From a bacterium (GTDB taxonomy: Bacteria; Bacillota; Clostridia; Christensenellales; UBA1242), in contig JAILMD010000005.1 of assembly GCA_024692805.1 (NCBI GenBank), forward strand, positions 1 to 16,634: a stretch of 16,634 nt of DNA, given 5' to 3'. The notes beneath the pieces were generated by a model. The model saw only the letters and a program-made list of their open reading frames with translations, was not told the DNA's origin and ran no database searches. Both the position numbers and the translations under genes were made by a program. Positions 1-5,743 of this stretch are shown here, piece by piece (positions within the stretch are counted from its first letter, which is position 1; each line of letters opens with the position of its first letter).

Positions 1-183
1 TTCTTCACTTGGTAGATAATTACAAAAAGCAATTATATGATAACCATCTTCCTTTTTATATCTAATAATTCTTTGCTTGTTATCCTCTTCTTCTTTTTCC
101 ATAAGTTTAAGGCCAACCAATCTTGCAATCTTTTCAACATCTCTGTTTGTTAACCATTTAACAAAACTCTCTTTTGCTTGCAT
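1..183 (-). CDS. Hypothetical protein, N-terminal 61 codons (cut by left window edge)
   Basis: The reading frame begins at ATG 183-181 and stays open for 61 codons to the window edge, so the C-terminus is missing. The protein begins MQAKESFVKWLTNRDVEKIA and is rich in charged residues, with a helical N-terminal half and a KKEDGYHIIAFCNYL stretch near the edge. There is no signal peptide or membrane segment, so it is probably cytoplasmic. The start is well supported: a perfect AAGGAG ribosome binding site (191-196) lies 7 bases upstream, and a TATAAT box lies at 215-220. A terminator separates it from the lipoprotein gene upstream, so it begins its own transcription unit. I do not recognise the family. 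Confidence 0.75.
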   Translation of the reverse strand, partial: MQAKESFVKWLTNRDVEKIARLVGLKLMEKEEEDNKQRIIRYKKEDGYHIIAFCNYLPSEE

Positions 184-214
184 TATAAAACTCCTTAAGT
201 GTGTTGTTAATCAC

Positions 215-243
215 ATTATACAATAAATTATCAAAGCATACTA
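215..243 (-). promoter_or_regulatory. Putative promoter of the left-edge gene
   Basis: On the minus strand there is a consensus -10 box TATAAT at 215-220. The hexamer at the right distance (17 bases) is only TAGTAT (238-243), a poor -35. The box lies between the terminator of the preceding gene and an AAGGAG ribosome binding site, which is where a promoter is needed. The leader would be about 25 bases. Confidence 0.5.
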
Positions 244-252
244 GGTTTAATC

Positions 253-279
253 AAAAAACACCCATTTGGGTGTTTTTTT
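253..279 (-). terminator. Rho-independent terminator of the hypothetical lipoprotein gene
   Basis: An 11-bp hairpin, AAAAAACACCC / GGGTGTTTTTT with a four-base loop, lies ten bases past the lipoprotein stop codon. It is A/T-tailed on both sides and so could end transcription in either direction, but no plus-strand gene runs into it. Confidence 0.85.
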
Positions 280-289
280 AACATTTTAA

Positions 290-967
290 TTAATCTAAAC
301 CAATCATAACTGTTGTTATTGTTGCAAAAGATGGAATTGCATAGTTAGAAACACCAACAGTATAAGTTGCTTCTTGATGAGTTTTGCAATTTTGATATTC
401 AAAATTATAATAGAGCAAAACGTGATAAGTATTAGCAATTCTGAAAACTTCATTATCTCTTCCGAAATCATATTCTATATAATCTTGTGTTTCTTTCCTT
501 AAATCTTGTGGGAAATTTCTTCCGTTAACTCTTCCTGTTAAAAGCTCAACAAAGCTTCCTGATTGTGCCATTGAACCATAAACATGTTCCCATTCCCAAT
601 AATTGCCCCAAGAACTAGTATATTTCTCCCAGTGATCATTTTTATAAACTAAAACTGTTTCGTTAACATACATTAAAATTTCTTCATAGCTGTTTGAATT
701 ATTTTTACTGTCAGTATAAGAATATTCAACGTAAATAATATCTCTTTCAGCGCCACAAATAGTAGCAGGTTTTCTTATAACCCTCCACTCTTTATCGTAA
801 TTATAATTAGTATCTTCACTATGATAAGTTAACGTTGCATCATAACTAATATCAGTTGGAATAACTGCTAAATATCTATCCATTTTTCTGCAACCAGATA
901 ATCCAACAGCGCAACTAATTAAACAAATAATTGCAACCATAAAACTAAAAATTTTCTTTTTAATCAT
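290..967 (-). CDS. Hypothetical lipoprotein, about 225 aa
   Basis: Probable surface-anchored lipoprotein of unknown function. The N-terminus MIKKKIFSFMVAIICLISC is a typical type II signal sequence followed by lipobox L-S-G-C, with the lipidated cysteine at residue 26. The mature part (about 200 residues) is rich in Tyr, Trp and Asn, has an aromatic cluster around residues 115-130 (W-x3-Y and W-x-N-Y-W-x-W patterns), and looks mainly beta-strand. I recognise no family. The start was set at ATG 967-965 and not at the longer in-frame ATG at 1018. An AGGGGAG site sits 5 bases before 967, and the upstream ATG falls inside the -35 box of a strong promoter (990-1018). It is monocistronic, with its own promoter and terminator. 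Confidence 0.8.
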   Translation of the reverse strand: MIKKKIFSFMVAIICLISCAVGLSGCRKMDRYLAVIPTDISYDATLTYHSEDTNYNYDKEWRVIRKPATICGAERDIIYVEYSYTDSKNNSNSYEEILMYVNETVLVYKNDHWEKYTSSWGNYWEWEHVYGSMAQSGSFVELLTGRVNGRNFPQDLRKETQDYIEYDFGRDNEVFRIANTYHVLLYYNFEYQNCKTHQEATYTVGVSNYAIPSFATITTVMIGLD

Positions 968-989
968 AATCTCTCCCCTTATTAACTTC

Positions 990-1018
990 ATAATATCACA
1001 AGTTTTTTCTTTAATCAA
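990..1018 (-). promoter_or_regulatory. Promoter of the hypothetical lipoprotein gene
   Basis: TTGATT (1013-1018) and TATTAT (990-995) are separated by exactly 17 bases, and the -10 has a TGn extension (TGA just before TATTAT). The predicted transcript begins near 983 and gives a 16-base leader that carries the AGGGGAG ribosome binding site. This fixes the start of the gene at 967. Confidence 0.7.
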
Positions 1019-1020
1019 AT

Positions 1021-1045
1021 AATTATGCCATGTTTGGCAATAATT
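1021..1045. repeat. Bulged inverted repeat abutting the -35 box
   Basis: Ten plus ten bases pair as AATTATGCCA / TGGCA(A)TAATT around a TGTT loop, with one unpaired A at 1040. The repeat ends two bases upstream of the -35 box of the lipoprotein promoter. It has no T tract on the minus strand, so it does not look like a terminator. An operator is possible but unproven. Confidence 0.45.
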
Positions 1046-1054
1046 AAACAGGTA

Positions 1055-1069
1055 TTATGTTTAACATAA
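1055..1069. repeat. 15-base dyad TTATGTTTAACATAA
   Basis: A perfect 7+1+7 dyad lies about 37 bases upstream of the -35 box of the lipoprotein gene, between it and the Nudix-gene terminator. The size and symmetry fit a dimeric regulator site. It is AT-rich, so chance cannot be excluded. Confidence 0.3.
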
Positions 1070-1072
1070 GAA

Positions 1073-1100
1073 TAAGAAAAGCCCCATTTTTAGGGCTTTT
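1073..1100 (-). terminator. Rho-independent terminator of the pyk-Nudix operon
   Basis: AAAAGCCC (1077-1084) pairs with GGGCTTTT (1093-1100) around an eight-base loop and is followed on the minus strand by TTTTCTTATT. The stem overlaps the TAA stop codon of the Nudix gene (1099-1101). Confidence 0.8.
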
Positions 1101-1665
1101 AATCTTCTAATGCTTTAATCTTCTTAATTATTTTAGCATAAATTGGTTTCATAAAAAGTTCGGTTGCTTTGGTCGTAAATTCACTAAAAGTCATCCACCT
1201 AACGTCGCTATTTTCATCTTCTTTTTTGCAAACATATTCATTTTCATCTGCTTCAAAAAGATAAAAAGTGTTTAGATGAAGATGAGTGTTAACAAACTCC
1301 CCTTTCCTATAATGGCAAGGAATTGGCAAGATATCAACGCTAACAGGCTCGCTAATTAAAACCTTAAAGTTTTTAAGCGATGTTTCTTCTGTTAACTCAG
1401 TTTTTGCAACTTTAAGCATATCGTCAACGCCTTCAGCATGTCCGCCTGGGCAAGCCCACGTTTGAAGCAAGTTATGAAAAACACAAAGCACTTTATCGTG
1501 AGTTTTGTTTATAACAAAGGCGCAACTTGTTAAATGACAAATTTTATTATCACGCGTTAAAATTTGGCCTAGATCTTTTTCTAAACTCGTTATAAACTTG
1601 ATATCTTTTTCTTCTTGCTCACAACTTGGGCAAAACTCTTCCAGCATTTTGGTTGTTAAACTCAT
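1099..1665 (-). CDS. Nudix hydrolase family protein
   Basis: Predicted cytoplasmic Nudix-fold pyrophosphohydrolase, 188 aa, substrate unknown. The Nudix box is at residues 75-97 but is degenerate: G75-x5-D81-x7-T89-E90-L91-x-E93-E94-x-S96-L97. The first Glu is Asp, the Arg before the catalytic Glu is Thr, and the Gly is Ser. The three metal-binding glutamates (E90, E93, E94) remain, so activity is plausible. W70-x-C-P-G-G75 leads into the box as in typical family members. An N-terminal segment of about 40 residues carries a CPSC pair. The ATG lies one base after the pyk stop codon, with an AAGGTG site inside the pyk 3' end, so the gene is probably translationally coupled to pyruvate kinase and ends the operon. 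House-cleaning of nucleotides or sugar-nucleotide turnover is possible, but nothing here decides it. Confidence 0.85.
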   Translation of the reverse strand: MSLTTKMLEEFCPSCEQEEKDIKFITSLEKDLGQILTRDNKICHLTSCAFVINKTHDKVLCVFHNLLQTWACPGGHAEGVDDMLKVAKTELTEETSLKNFKVLISEPVSVDILPIPCHYRKGEFVNTHLHLNTFYLFEADENEYVCKKEDENSDVRWMTFSEFTTKATELFMKPIYAKIIKKIKALED

Positions 1666-1666
1666 T

Positions 1667-3070
1667 TTACACCTTATTGATTATAACCATGTTAGAACTT
1701 GTTGAATCTTGGCCAGCAGTTTGAACAACAATATCCCCCGAGTTAACAAGACCTGAATATCTAGCGCAATTTCTTGCGTCTTCAAGCAACTTTTCAGTTG
1801 AACTTATTTCATTTTGCATCATTGGCATAACGCCCCAAACAAGACCAAGTTGCATAAACGTTCTTTCAACAGGAGTGCACCCAATAATCATTGTTGTTGG
1901 CCTAAACCTGCTAACTTCAATGGCTGTTGACCCCGTTTTTGTTACGGCAATTATTGCCTTAGCTTGGCTAGTTTGCGCTAAAACGCAAGCGCTCAATGCA
2001 ACGCCACCGGTTATTGAAGTTGTTTTACTATTTATGTTAGCAAGATCTGCGTTAAACTTAGCAGTTTGCTCACATTCTCTAACAATTTTATCCATAACGC
2101 TAACAACTCGTGCTGGGTCACGCCCAACGCTTGTTTCGCCTGAAAGCATAACAGCATCAGCGCCATCTAAAACAGCATTAGCAACGTCACTAATTTCAGC
2201 TCGTGTTGGCCTAATATTAGTTGTCATTGATTCAAGCATTTCAGTTGCAACAATAACAAGTTTGCCGGCGTTTTTACATTTGTTAATAATCATCTTTTGC
2301 ATTTGAGGGATTTTCTCAAATGGAATTTCAACGCCCATATCTCCGCGCGCAACCATAATTCCGTCGCTCGCATTAATAATTTCATCAATATTATCAATTC
2401 CTGCTTGGCTTTCAATTTTTGAAATAATCTTAACTCCATTATCGCCGAGTTTTATTGCATAATCTCTAACTTGCAAAACATCACGCGCAGAGCTAACAAA
2501 AGAAATTGCAAGATATTCAGCGCCGTTAGTTAAAGCAAAGTTAATATCTTTTTTATCGTTCAAACTAAGGTAAGGAAGGTCAAGTTTTGCGCCAGGAATA
2601 TTAATACTCTTATTATTTTTAAGTTCCCCACCAAAAACAACTTTAGTATAAACTTCTGTTCCTGTTGTTTTAATAACGCTAAGCTCAGTCATTCCATCAT
2701 TAACTAAAATAACGCTTCCCTCTTTAACTATTTCAGGAAGTTTAGGGTAAGTAACAGAAACTCGCCTGTTATCACCGATAACAGGTTGAGTTGTTAAAAT
2801 GAAAACGCTTCCCTCGCTTAGAGTTACTCCGCCATTTTCAAAAGTTCCAATTCTTATTTCAGGGCCTTTAGTGTCAACAATTATTGGCAAACTTAAACCT
2901 AAAGACTCTCTTATTTCTTTAACTAATTCAATTTGCTCACCGTGGCTAGCATAATCGCCGTGGCTCATATTAAACCTAAAAGCGTTAACTCCGGCTTTAA
3001 CCATATTCGTTAAAACTTCTTTAGTTTTACAAGCAGGCCCAACGGTTGCAATAATTTTTGCGTTTCTCAT
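1667..3070 (-). CDS. pyk: Pyruvate kinase
   Basis: Converts phosphoenolpyruvate and ADP to pyruvate and ATP, the last step of glycolysis, in the cytoplasm. All landmarks of the barrel are present: substrate Arg32 in FRFNMSHG, the DTKGPEIR segment (66-73), the signature around catalytic Lys218 (IISKIES), metal ligands Glu220 and Asp244 (ARGD, 241-244), Thr276 in ATEMLESM, and RPTRAE at 287-292. Family knowledge suggests that Glu71 in TKGPEIR marks the K+-dependent class. At 467 aa it matches E. coli-type enzymes and lacks the extra C-terminal PEP-utiliser-like domain of many Bacillus enzymes. ATEML replaces the usual ATQML, a mild variation. ATG 3070 is preceded by a G-rich site (GGGGGAA) and a good promoter. 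It is the first gene of a two-gene operon with the Nudix gene. Confidence 0.97.
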   Translation of the reverse strand: MRNAKIIATVGPACKTKEVLTNMVKAGVNAFRFNMSHGDYASHGEQIELVKEIRESLGLSLPIIVDTKGPEIRIGTFENGGVTLSEGSVFILTTQPVIGDNRRVSVTYPKLPEIVKEGSVILVNDGMTELSVIKTTGTEVYTKVVFGGELKNNKSINIPGAKLDLPYLSLNDKKDINFALTNGAEYLAISFVSSARDVLQVRDYAIKLGDNGVKIISKIESQAGIDNIDEIINASDGIMVARGDMGVEIPFEKIPQMQKMIINKCKNAGKLVIVATEMLESMTTNIRPTRAEISDVANAVLDGADAVMLSGETSVGRDPARVVSVMDKIVRECEQTAKFNADLANINSKTTSITGGVALSACVLAQTSQAKAIIAVTKTGSTAIEVSRFRPTTMIIGCTPVERTFMQLGLVWGVMPMMQNEISSTEKLLEDARNCARYSGLVNSGDIVVQTAGQDSTSSNMVIINKV

Positions 3071-3100
3071 ATTCTTCCCCCAATAGTTTTATCTAATTTT

Positions 3101-3129
3101 ATTATACCAGTCAATAAATTTTTCTGCAA
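3101..3129 (-). promoter_or_regulatory. Promoter of pyk-Nudix operon
   Basis: A TATAAT -10 (3101-3106) has a TGG extension directly before it. A weak -35, TTGCAG (3124-3129), sits 17 bases upstream. The predicted start is near 3094, giving a leader of about 24 bases with a GGGGG ribosome binding site. The -35 directly follows the terminator of the M23 gene. Confidence 0.65.
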
Positions 3130-3131
3130 AT

Positions 3132-3151
3132 AAAAAAGGCGCATTTGCGCC
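3132..3151 (-). terminator. Rho-independent terminator after the M23 gene
   Basis: GGCGCA pairs with TGCGCC (3138-3143 with 3146-3151; in practice five pairs and a four-base loop) and is followed on the minus strand by TTTTTTA. It lies four bases past the M23 stop codon and ends the flippase-to-M23 unit. Confidence 0.85.
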
Positions 3152-3155
3152 AACT

Positions 3156-3785
3156 TTATTTTCCCGCTTCCCCAAGATAGTTATTTGGGTTAACAAGTTT
3201 GCCGTCAAGTTTAACCTCAAAATGAAGGTGTGAGCCATCTGCTTTTTCATTAGTTGCAACCCCCATTTTGCCGATAGTATCGCCGGTTTTTACATCTTGC
3301 CCAACGCTAACAAGCGCGCTTCCAAGCGATTTGTAAACACTAACAAGCCCTTCGCTATGCTCAATTTCAACAACCGTTCCGTTCATAACGTCTTTTTCAA
3401 CCTTTATAACTTTTCCGTCGTAAACAGCATAAACATCAGTTCCCTCTGCCCCACAATAATCAATTGCCTGATGAGTTTTCCAAACGCCTGTTGTTTTGTC
3501 TTCAACTAAACAATCATCACAATAATCTTTGCAAACAACAGCATCTTTAACCGGGCTTTCAAAAACAATAACCGAATTGGTTTCAGTTGGAACAACTTGC
3601 TCATTGCTTTCATTTTGCTCAATCGTTTGAATAGGTTCAGATGTTTCCTTCTTTTTATAAAGATCAGCAACGCTTAACGCCGTTATAACGCTGAAAACGG
3701 CTAAAACGCTAAATGCAACAGTTAGCGCATAAACATTTCTCTTAAAAAATCCCTTTATCACTTTAAATGTGTTTTTTATTTTCAT
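3156..3785 (-). CDS. Membrane-anchored M23/LytM-domain protein, SpoIIQ-like
   Basis: 209 aa with a basic N-terminus, one membrane segment (about 18-41), a low-complexity linker rich in Glu and Thr (45-75), and a LytM domain (about 75-204) expected outside the membrane. Zinc-site residues are present: H105-x3-D109 and H186-x-H188. The Tyr-x-His motif that supplies another active-site His in LytM enzymes reads Y151-K-S-L, so that His is replaced by Ser. The domain may be weakly active or structural. This pattern, the length and the single N-terminal anchor resemble SpoIIQ, the forespore channel protein of sporulating Bacillota, but M23 proteins are widespread, so the SpoIIQ link is inference. 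Start ATG 3785 has a GGAGG site 6 bases upstream. I see no convincing promoter in the 54-base gap, so it is probably co-transcribed with the small exported protein before it. Confidence 0.85.
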   Translation of the reverse strand: MKIKNTFKVIKGFFKRNVYALTVAFSVLAVFSVITALSVADLYKKKETSEPIQTIEQNESNEQVVPTETNSVIVFESPVKDAVVCKDYCDDCLVEDKTTGVWKTHQAIDYCGAEGTDVYAVYDGKVIKVEKDVMNGTVVEIEHSEGLVSVYKSLGSALVSVGQDVKTGDTIGKMGVATNEKADGSHLHFEVKLDGKLVNPNNYLGEAGK

Positions 3786-3839
3786 ACTTAACCTCCAATT
3801 TACATAAATAATTGCCAGCTTTTTATTTTTTAAACATTT

Positions 3840-4292
3840 TTAAAAACTTCCCATAATTATTGGGCTTGCAACTGTTACTTCCTCGCCATTAATTGCAATT
3901 TGAACATTGAAGTTTTTTCCACTAATTTTATATGGCAAAAGCGCACTTTTAGCGTAAATATTATAAATAGAATCAATAAACTTTATTTCAACAATAGTTA
4001 ACCCATATTCTTTTTCAAAGGCTTTAAGGTTAAAATTTGTTAGCGTTGTTTTAAAAAACTCGCCTAAAATTTCACCGTTTTTATCATAACTATAAAAAAT
4101 TTCAGGCGTAACGTTAAAAATTTCATAGCTAAAACCGTGATTTATTGCCCCGCTGAAATATTTTTCAAGCCCCTGCCCCTTTGCGTAAACGCCGATAGTT
4201 TGGCTATTATCGGGGCTTGCTAACGTTTTAAATGATAACGTTAGGCTAATTGCTATTAAAACTGAAAAACCTATAATTATCTTTTTTACCAT
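3840..4292 (-). CDS. Small exported protein, possibly a short YwmB-like protein
   Basis: 150 aa. Residues 1-25 form a signal peptide (MVKKII, a hydrophobic core, and a likely cut after T-L-A). The rest is a small soluble domain, presumably on the outside of the membrane. The last residues, NVQIAINGEEVTVASPIIMG, recall the conserved C-terminal end of YwmB (DUF1779), as far as I can recall that family. The neighbour order also fits, since an M23/SpoIIQ-like gene follows and YwmB lies near spoIIQ in Bacillus. YwmB is longer (about 240 aa), so the assignment is tentative. The start has a GGTGAG site just upstream. Only 11 bases separate the ATG from the U tract of an upstream terminator, which leaves no room for a separate promoter downstream of that hairpin. 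Confidence 0.75.
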   Translation of the reverse strand: MVKKIIIGFSVLIAISLTLSFKTLASPDNSQTIGVYAKGQGLEKYFSGAINHGFSYEIFNVTPEIFYSYDKNGEILGEFFKTTLTNFNLKAFEKEYGLTIVEIKFIDSIYNIYAKSALLPYKISGKNFNVQIAINGEEVTVASPIIMGSF

Positions 4293-4303
4293 TTTCTCAC
4301 CAC

Positions 4304-4333
4304 AAAAAAATCATTAGACGAATCTAATGATTT
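4304..4333 (-). terminator. Intra-operon terminator hairpin with UUCG loop
   Basis: An 11-bp perfect stem, AAATCATTAGA / TCTAATGATTT with a TTCG loop on the minus strand, is followed by seven T. It lies 15 bases past the flippase-like stop codon and 11 bases before the ATG of the small exported protein. The stem is AT-rich, so termination may be partial, with read-through feeding the next two genes. Confidence 0.75.
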
Positions 4334-4348
4334 CCAATTTCTTAATTT

Positions 4349-5698
4349 TTAAACTTTCTTTTTCTTGTGGTTTTTAACAATTGTTACTATTGTTCTAACC
4401 AAGATGAAAACAAAGCCAACCGCTAAGAATAAGTAATAGTCAAAAATTCTCCACGCCAAGAACGGAAAGGCAACATTGCTAGTTCCTTGTAAAAAGGCGT
4501 TAAACATAATTAAAAAGGCAATTTCTTTGATTCCTGTTCCGCCTGGCAAAATCATAATTGTTGAAGCCATATCAACAACTTGATATCTAGCAAGCGCAAC
4601 AAACCAAAGCGATAATAAAACGGCAAAACTTGATGTTGTTATTGTCGTGCTGAACGCCATACAAACGAAGAACCCCATTGAACAAAACAAAGTAAATTCC
4701 AAAACAGAAAGCAGAATTTCGCTAACCAAAACGCCTTTGTTTTTAGCAAGATATTTCATTGAGTTTTGATATTCAAGAACTTGGCGCATAAACTTATCAT
4801 AACTCTTACGATAGTTTTTAACGATTTTAAGCCTATAACCAATGCTTATAACCCATCTTGCTATGCTTCTTCCAACAAGTTTGCTACTTCCAAGAAATAA
4901 AAAGCCAACGCTAACGATTGTTGTTATAACAATTCCAACGATTGAAAGAATCTTTAAAATTGTTATCAATAAATCCATTAACCCGCTTTCGCTTGGAATA
5001 AGCGGAACAGCAAAAATAAATAGTAAAATAATTAAAAACCATCTAACAAGCTGACCAATTATCATTCTAATAATAGGAATGCTTGTTGCAACGCCAGGAG
5101 TTACCCCACCCTTAACAAGGTTTAAAATTTGTGATGGTTGCCCACCAACCGCCATCGGCGTTATATCATCATAATATTTACCTAAAATTGCACATTTAAA
5201 GCAAAGCCAAAACCTAAACTTGCCCGTTGTGTTTTTAACCATAACGCTCAAGCAAAGCGCATTAACAAAATAGTTTATTATAAAGCAAGCAAGCGCACCT
5301 AAAAGCCAATAAAGTTTTGTTCCCTGCTCAGCAATAACTTCGCCAAGGCTAACATTAGAAGTTTCTTTTAATAAACCCTTTAAAACGAAAACTAAAAAGG
5401 CAATGTTTAGAGCTAAGAATAATAAATTAATAATTATGCTCTTTTTCTTTTTCTTTGGTTCTTCTGCTTTCTTAGCTTCTTCAAGCCTTATAGAAACAAT
5501 TTCGCTATCAATAACGGCGTTTGGAACATCAGTTTCTAAAATAATCTCTTCAGTTTTTTCGCCGATAGTTTGGTCGTTTGAAGCATCTTCATTATTTTTC
5601 TCATCAAAAAAAACTTCATGATCAGGATTAACTTTATTTAAATCCCCATCAAGTGAAGTTTCTTCTTCTTTTAAATTTTCTTCTTGCGACTTTTGCAT
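4349..5698 (-). CDS. Flippase-like integral membrane protein (LPG synthase TM/UPF0104 family)
   Basis: 449 aa. It begins with an acidic cytoplasmic tail of about 80 residues ending in PKKKKK, then has about eight membrane segments (near 87-107, 129-150, 208-233, 245-270, 326-348, 355-376, 378-402 and 417-441). Two hallmarks of the family related to the MprF flippase domain (YbhN/AglD type) are visible: D178-I-T-P-M-A-V-G-G-Q-P (178-188) before the third group, and P385-G-G-T-G-I-K-E late in the protein. Family members move or help move lipid-linked substrates; the substrate here is unknown. There is no soluble synthetase domain, so it is not MprF. The long charged tail is unusual. The ATG has no ribosome binding site, and the promoter (5705-5733) places the transcript start at the ATG itself. 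Confidence 0.88.
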   Translation of the reverse strand: MQKSQEENLKEEETSLDGDLNKVNPDHEVFFDEKNNEDASNDQTIGEKTEEIILETDVPNAVIDSEIVSIRLEEAKKAEEPKKKKKSIIINLLFLALNIAFLVFVLKGLLKETSNVSLGEVIAEQGTKLYWLLGALACFIINYFVNALCLSVMVKNTTGKFRFWLCFKCAILGKYYDDITPMAVGGQPSQILNLVKGGVTPGVATSIPIIRMIIGQLVRWFLIILLFIFAVPLIPSESGLMDLLITILKILSIVGIVITTIVSVGFLFLGSSKLVGRSIARWVISIGYRLKIVKNYRKSYDKFMRQVLEYQNSMKYLAKNKGVLVSEILLSVLEFTLFCSMGFFVCMAFSTTITTSSFAVLLSLWFVALARYQVVDMASTIMILPGGTGIKEIAFLIMFNAFLQGTSNVAFPFLAWRIFDYYLFLAVGFVFILVRTIVTIVKNHKKKKV

Positions 5699-5704
5699 AC
5701 TTAT

Positions 5705-5733
5705 AATTTAATATTTAATTAATAAAAAGTCAA
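5705..5733 (-). promoter_or_regulatory. Promoter of flippase-like gene, predicted leaderless
   Basis: TTGACT (5728-5733), 17 bases, TAAATT (5705-5710). Six bases (ATAAGT) separate the -10 from the ATG at 5698, so standard spacing puts +1 on the A of the start codon. No Shine-Dalgarno sequence is present. The -35 overlaps a weak hairpin after the preceding gene. Confidence 0.6.
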
Positions 5734-5740
5734 GACTTTT
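5723..5740 (-). terminator. Weak terminator of the helical-repeat gene
   Basis: AAAAGT (5725-5730) pairs with ACTTTT (5735-5740) around CAAG, and the minus strand continues TTTTTATT. The stem is only six base pairs and mostly A:T, and it shares bases with the -35 box of the next gene. It lies close behind the stop codon at 5744. Confidence 0.35.
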
Positions 5741-5743
5741 ATT

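Noticed and set aside
1016..1018. Upstream ATG as start of the hypothetical lipoprotein
   Set aside because: It lies inside the -35 hexamer, would bury the signal peptide behind 17 extra residues, and lacks the ribosome binding site that the ATG at 967 has.
1875..2306. 143-codon plus-strand open frame
   Set aside because: It lies wholly inside pyk in antisense, has no ribosome binding site or promoter that I can see, and pyk is unambiguous.
4191..5574. Shared 14-base string CGCCGATAGTTTGG in the small exported protein gene (near 4191) and the flippase-like gene (near 5560)
   Set aside because: Both copies are coding (Q-T-I-G) in different contexts, with no further similarity around them; treated as coincidence.
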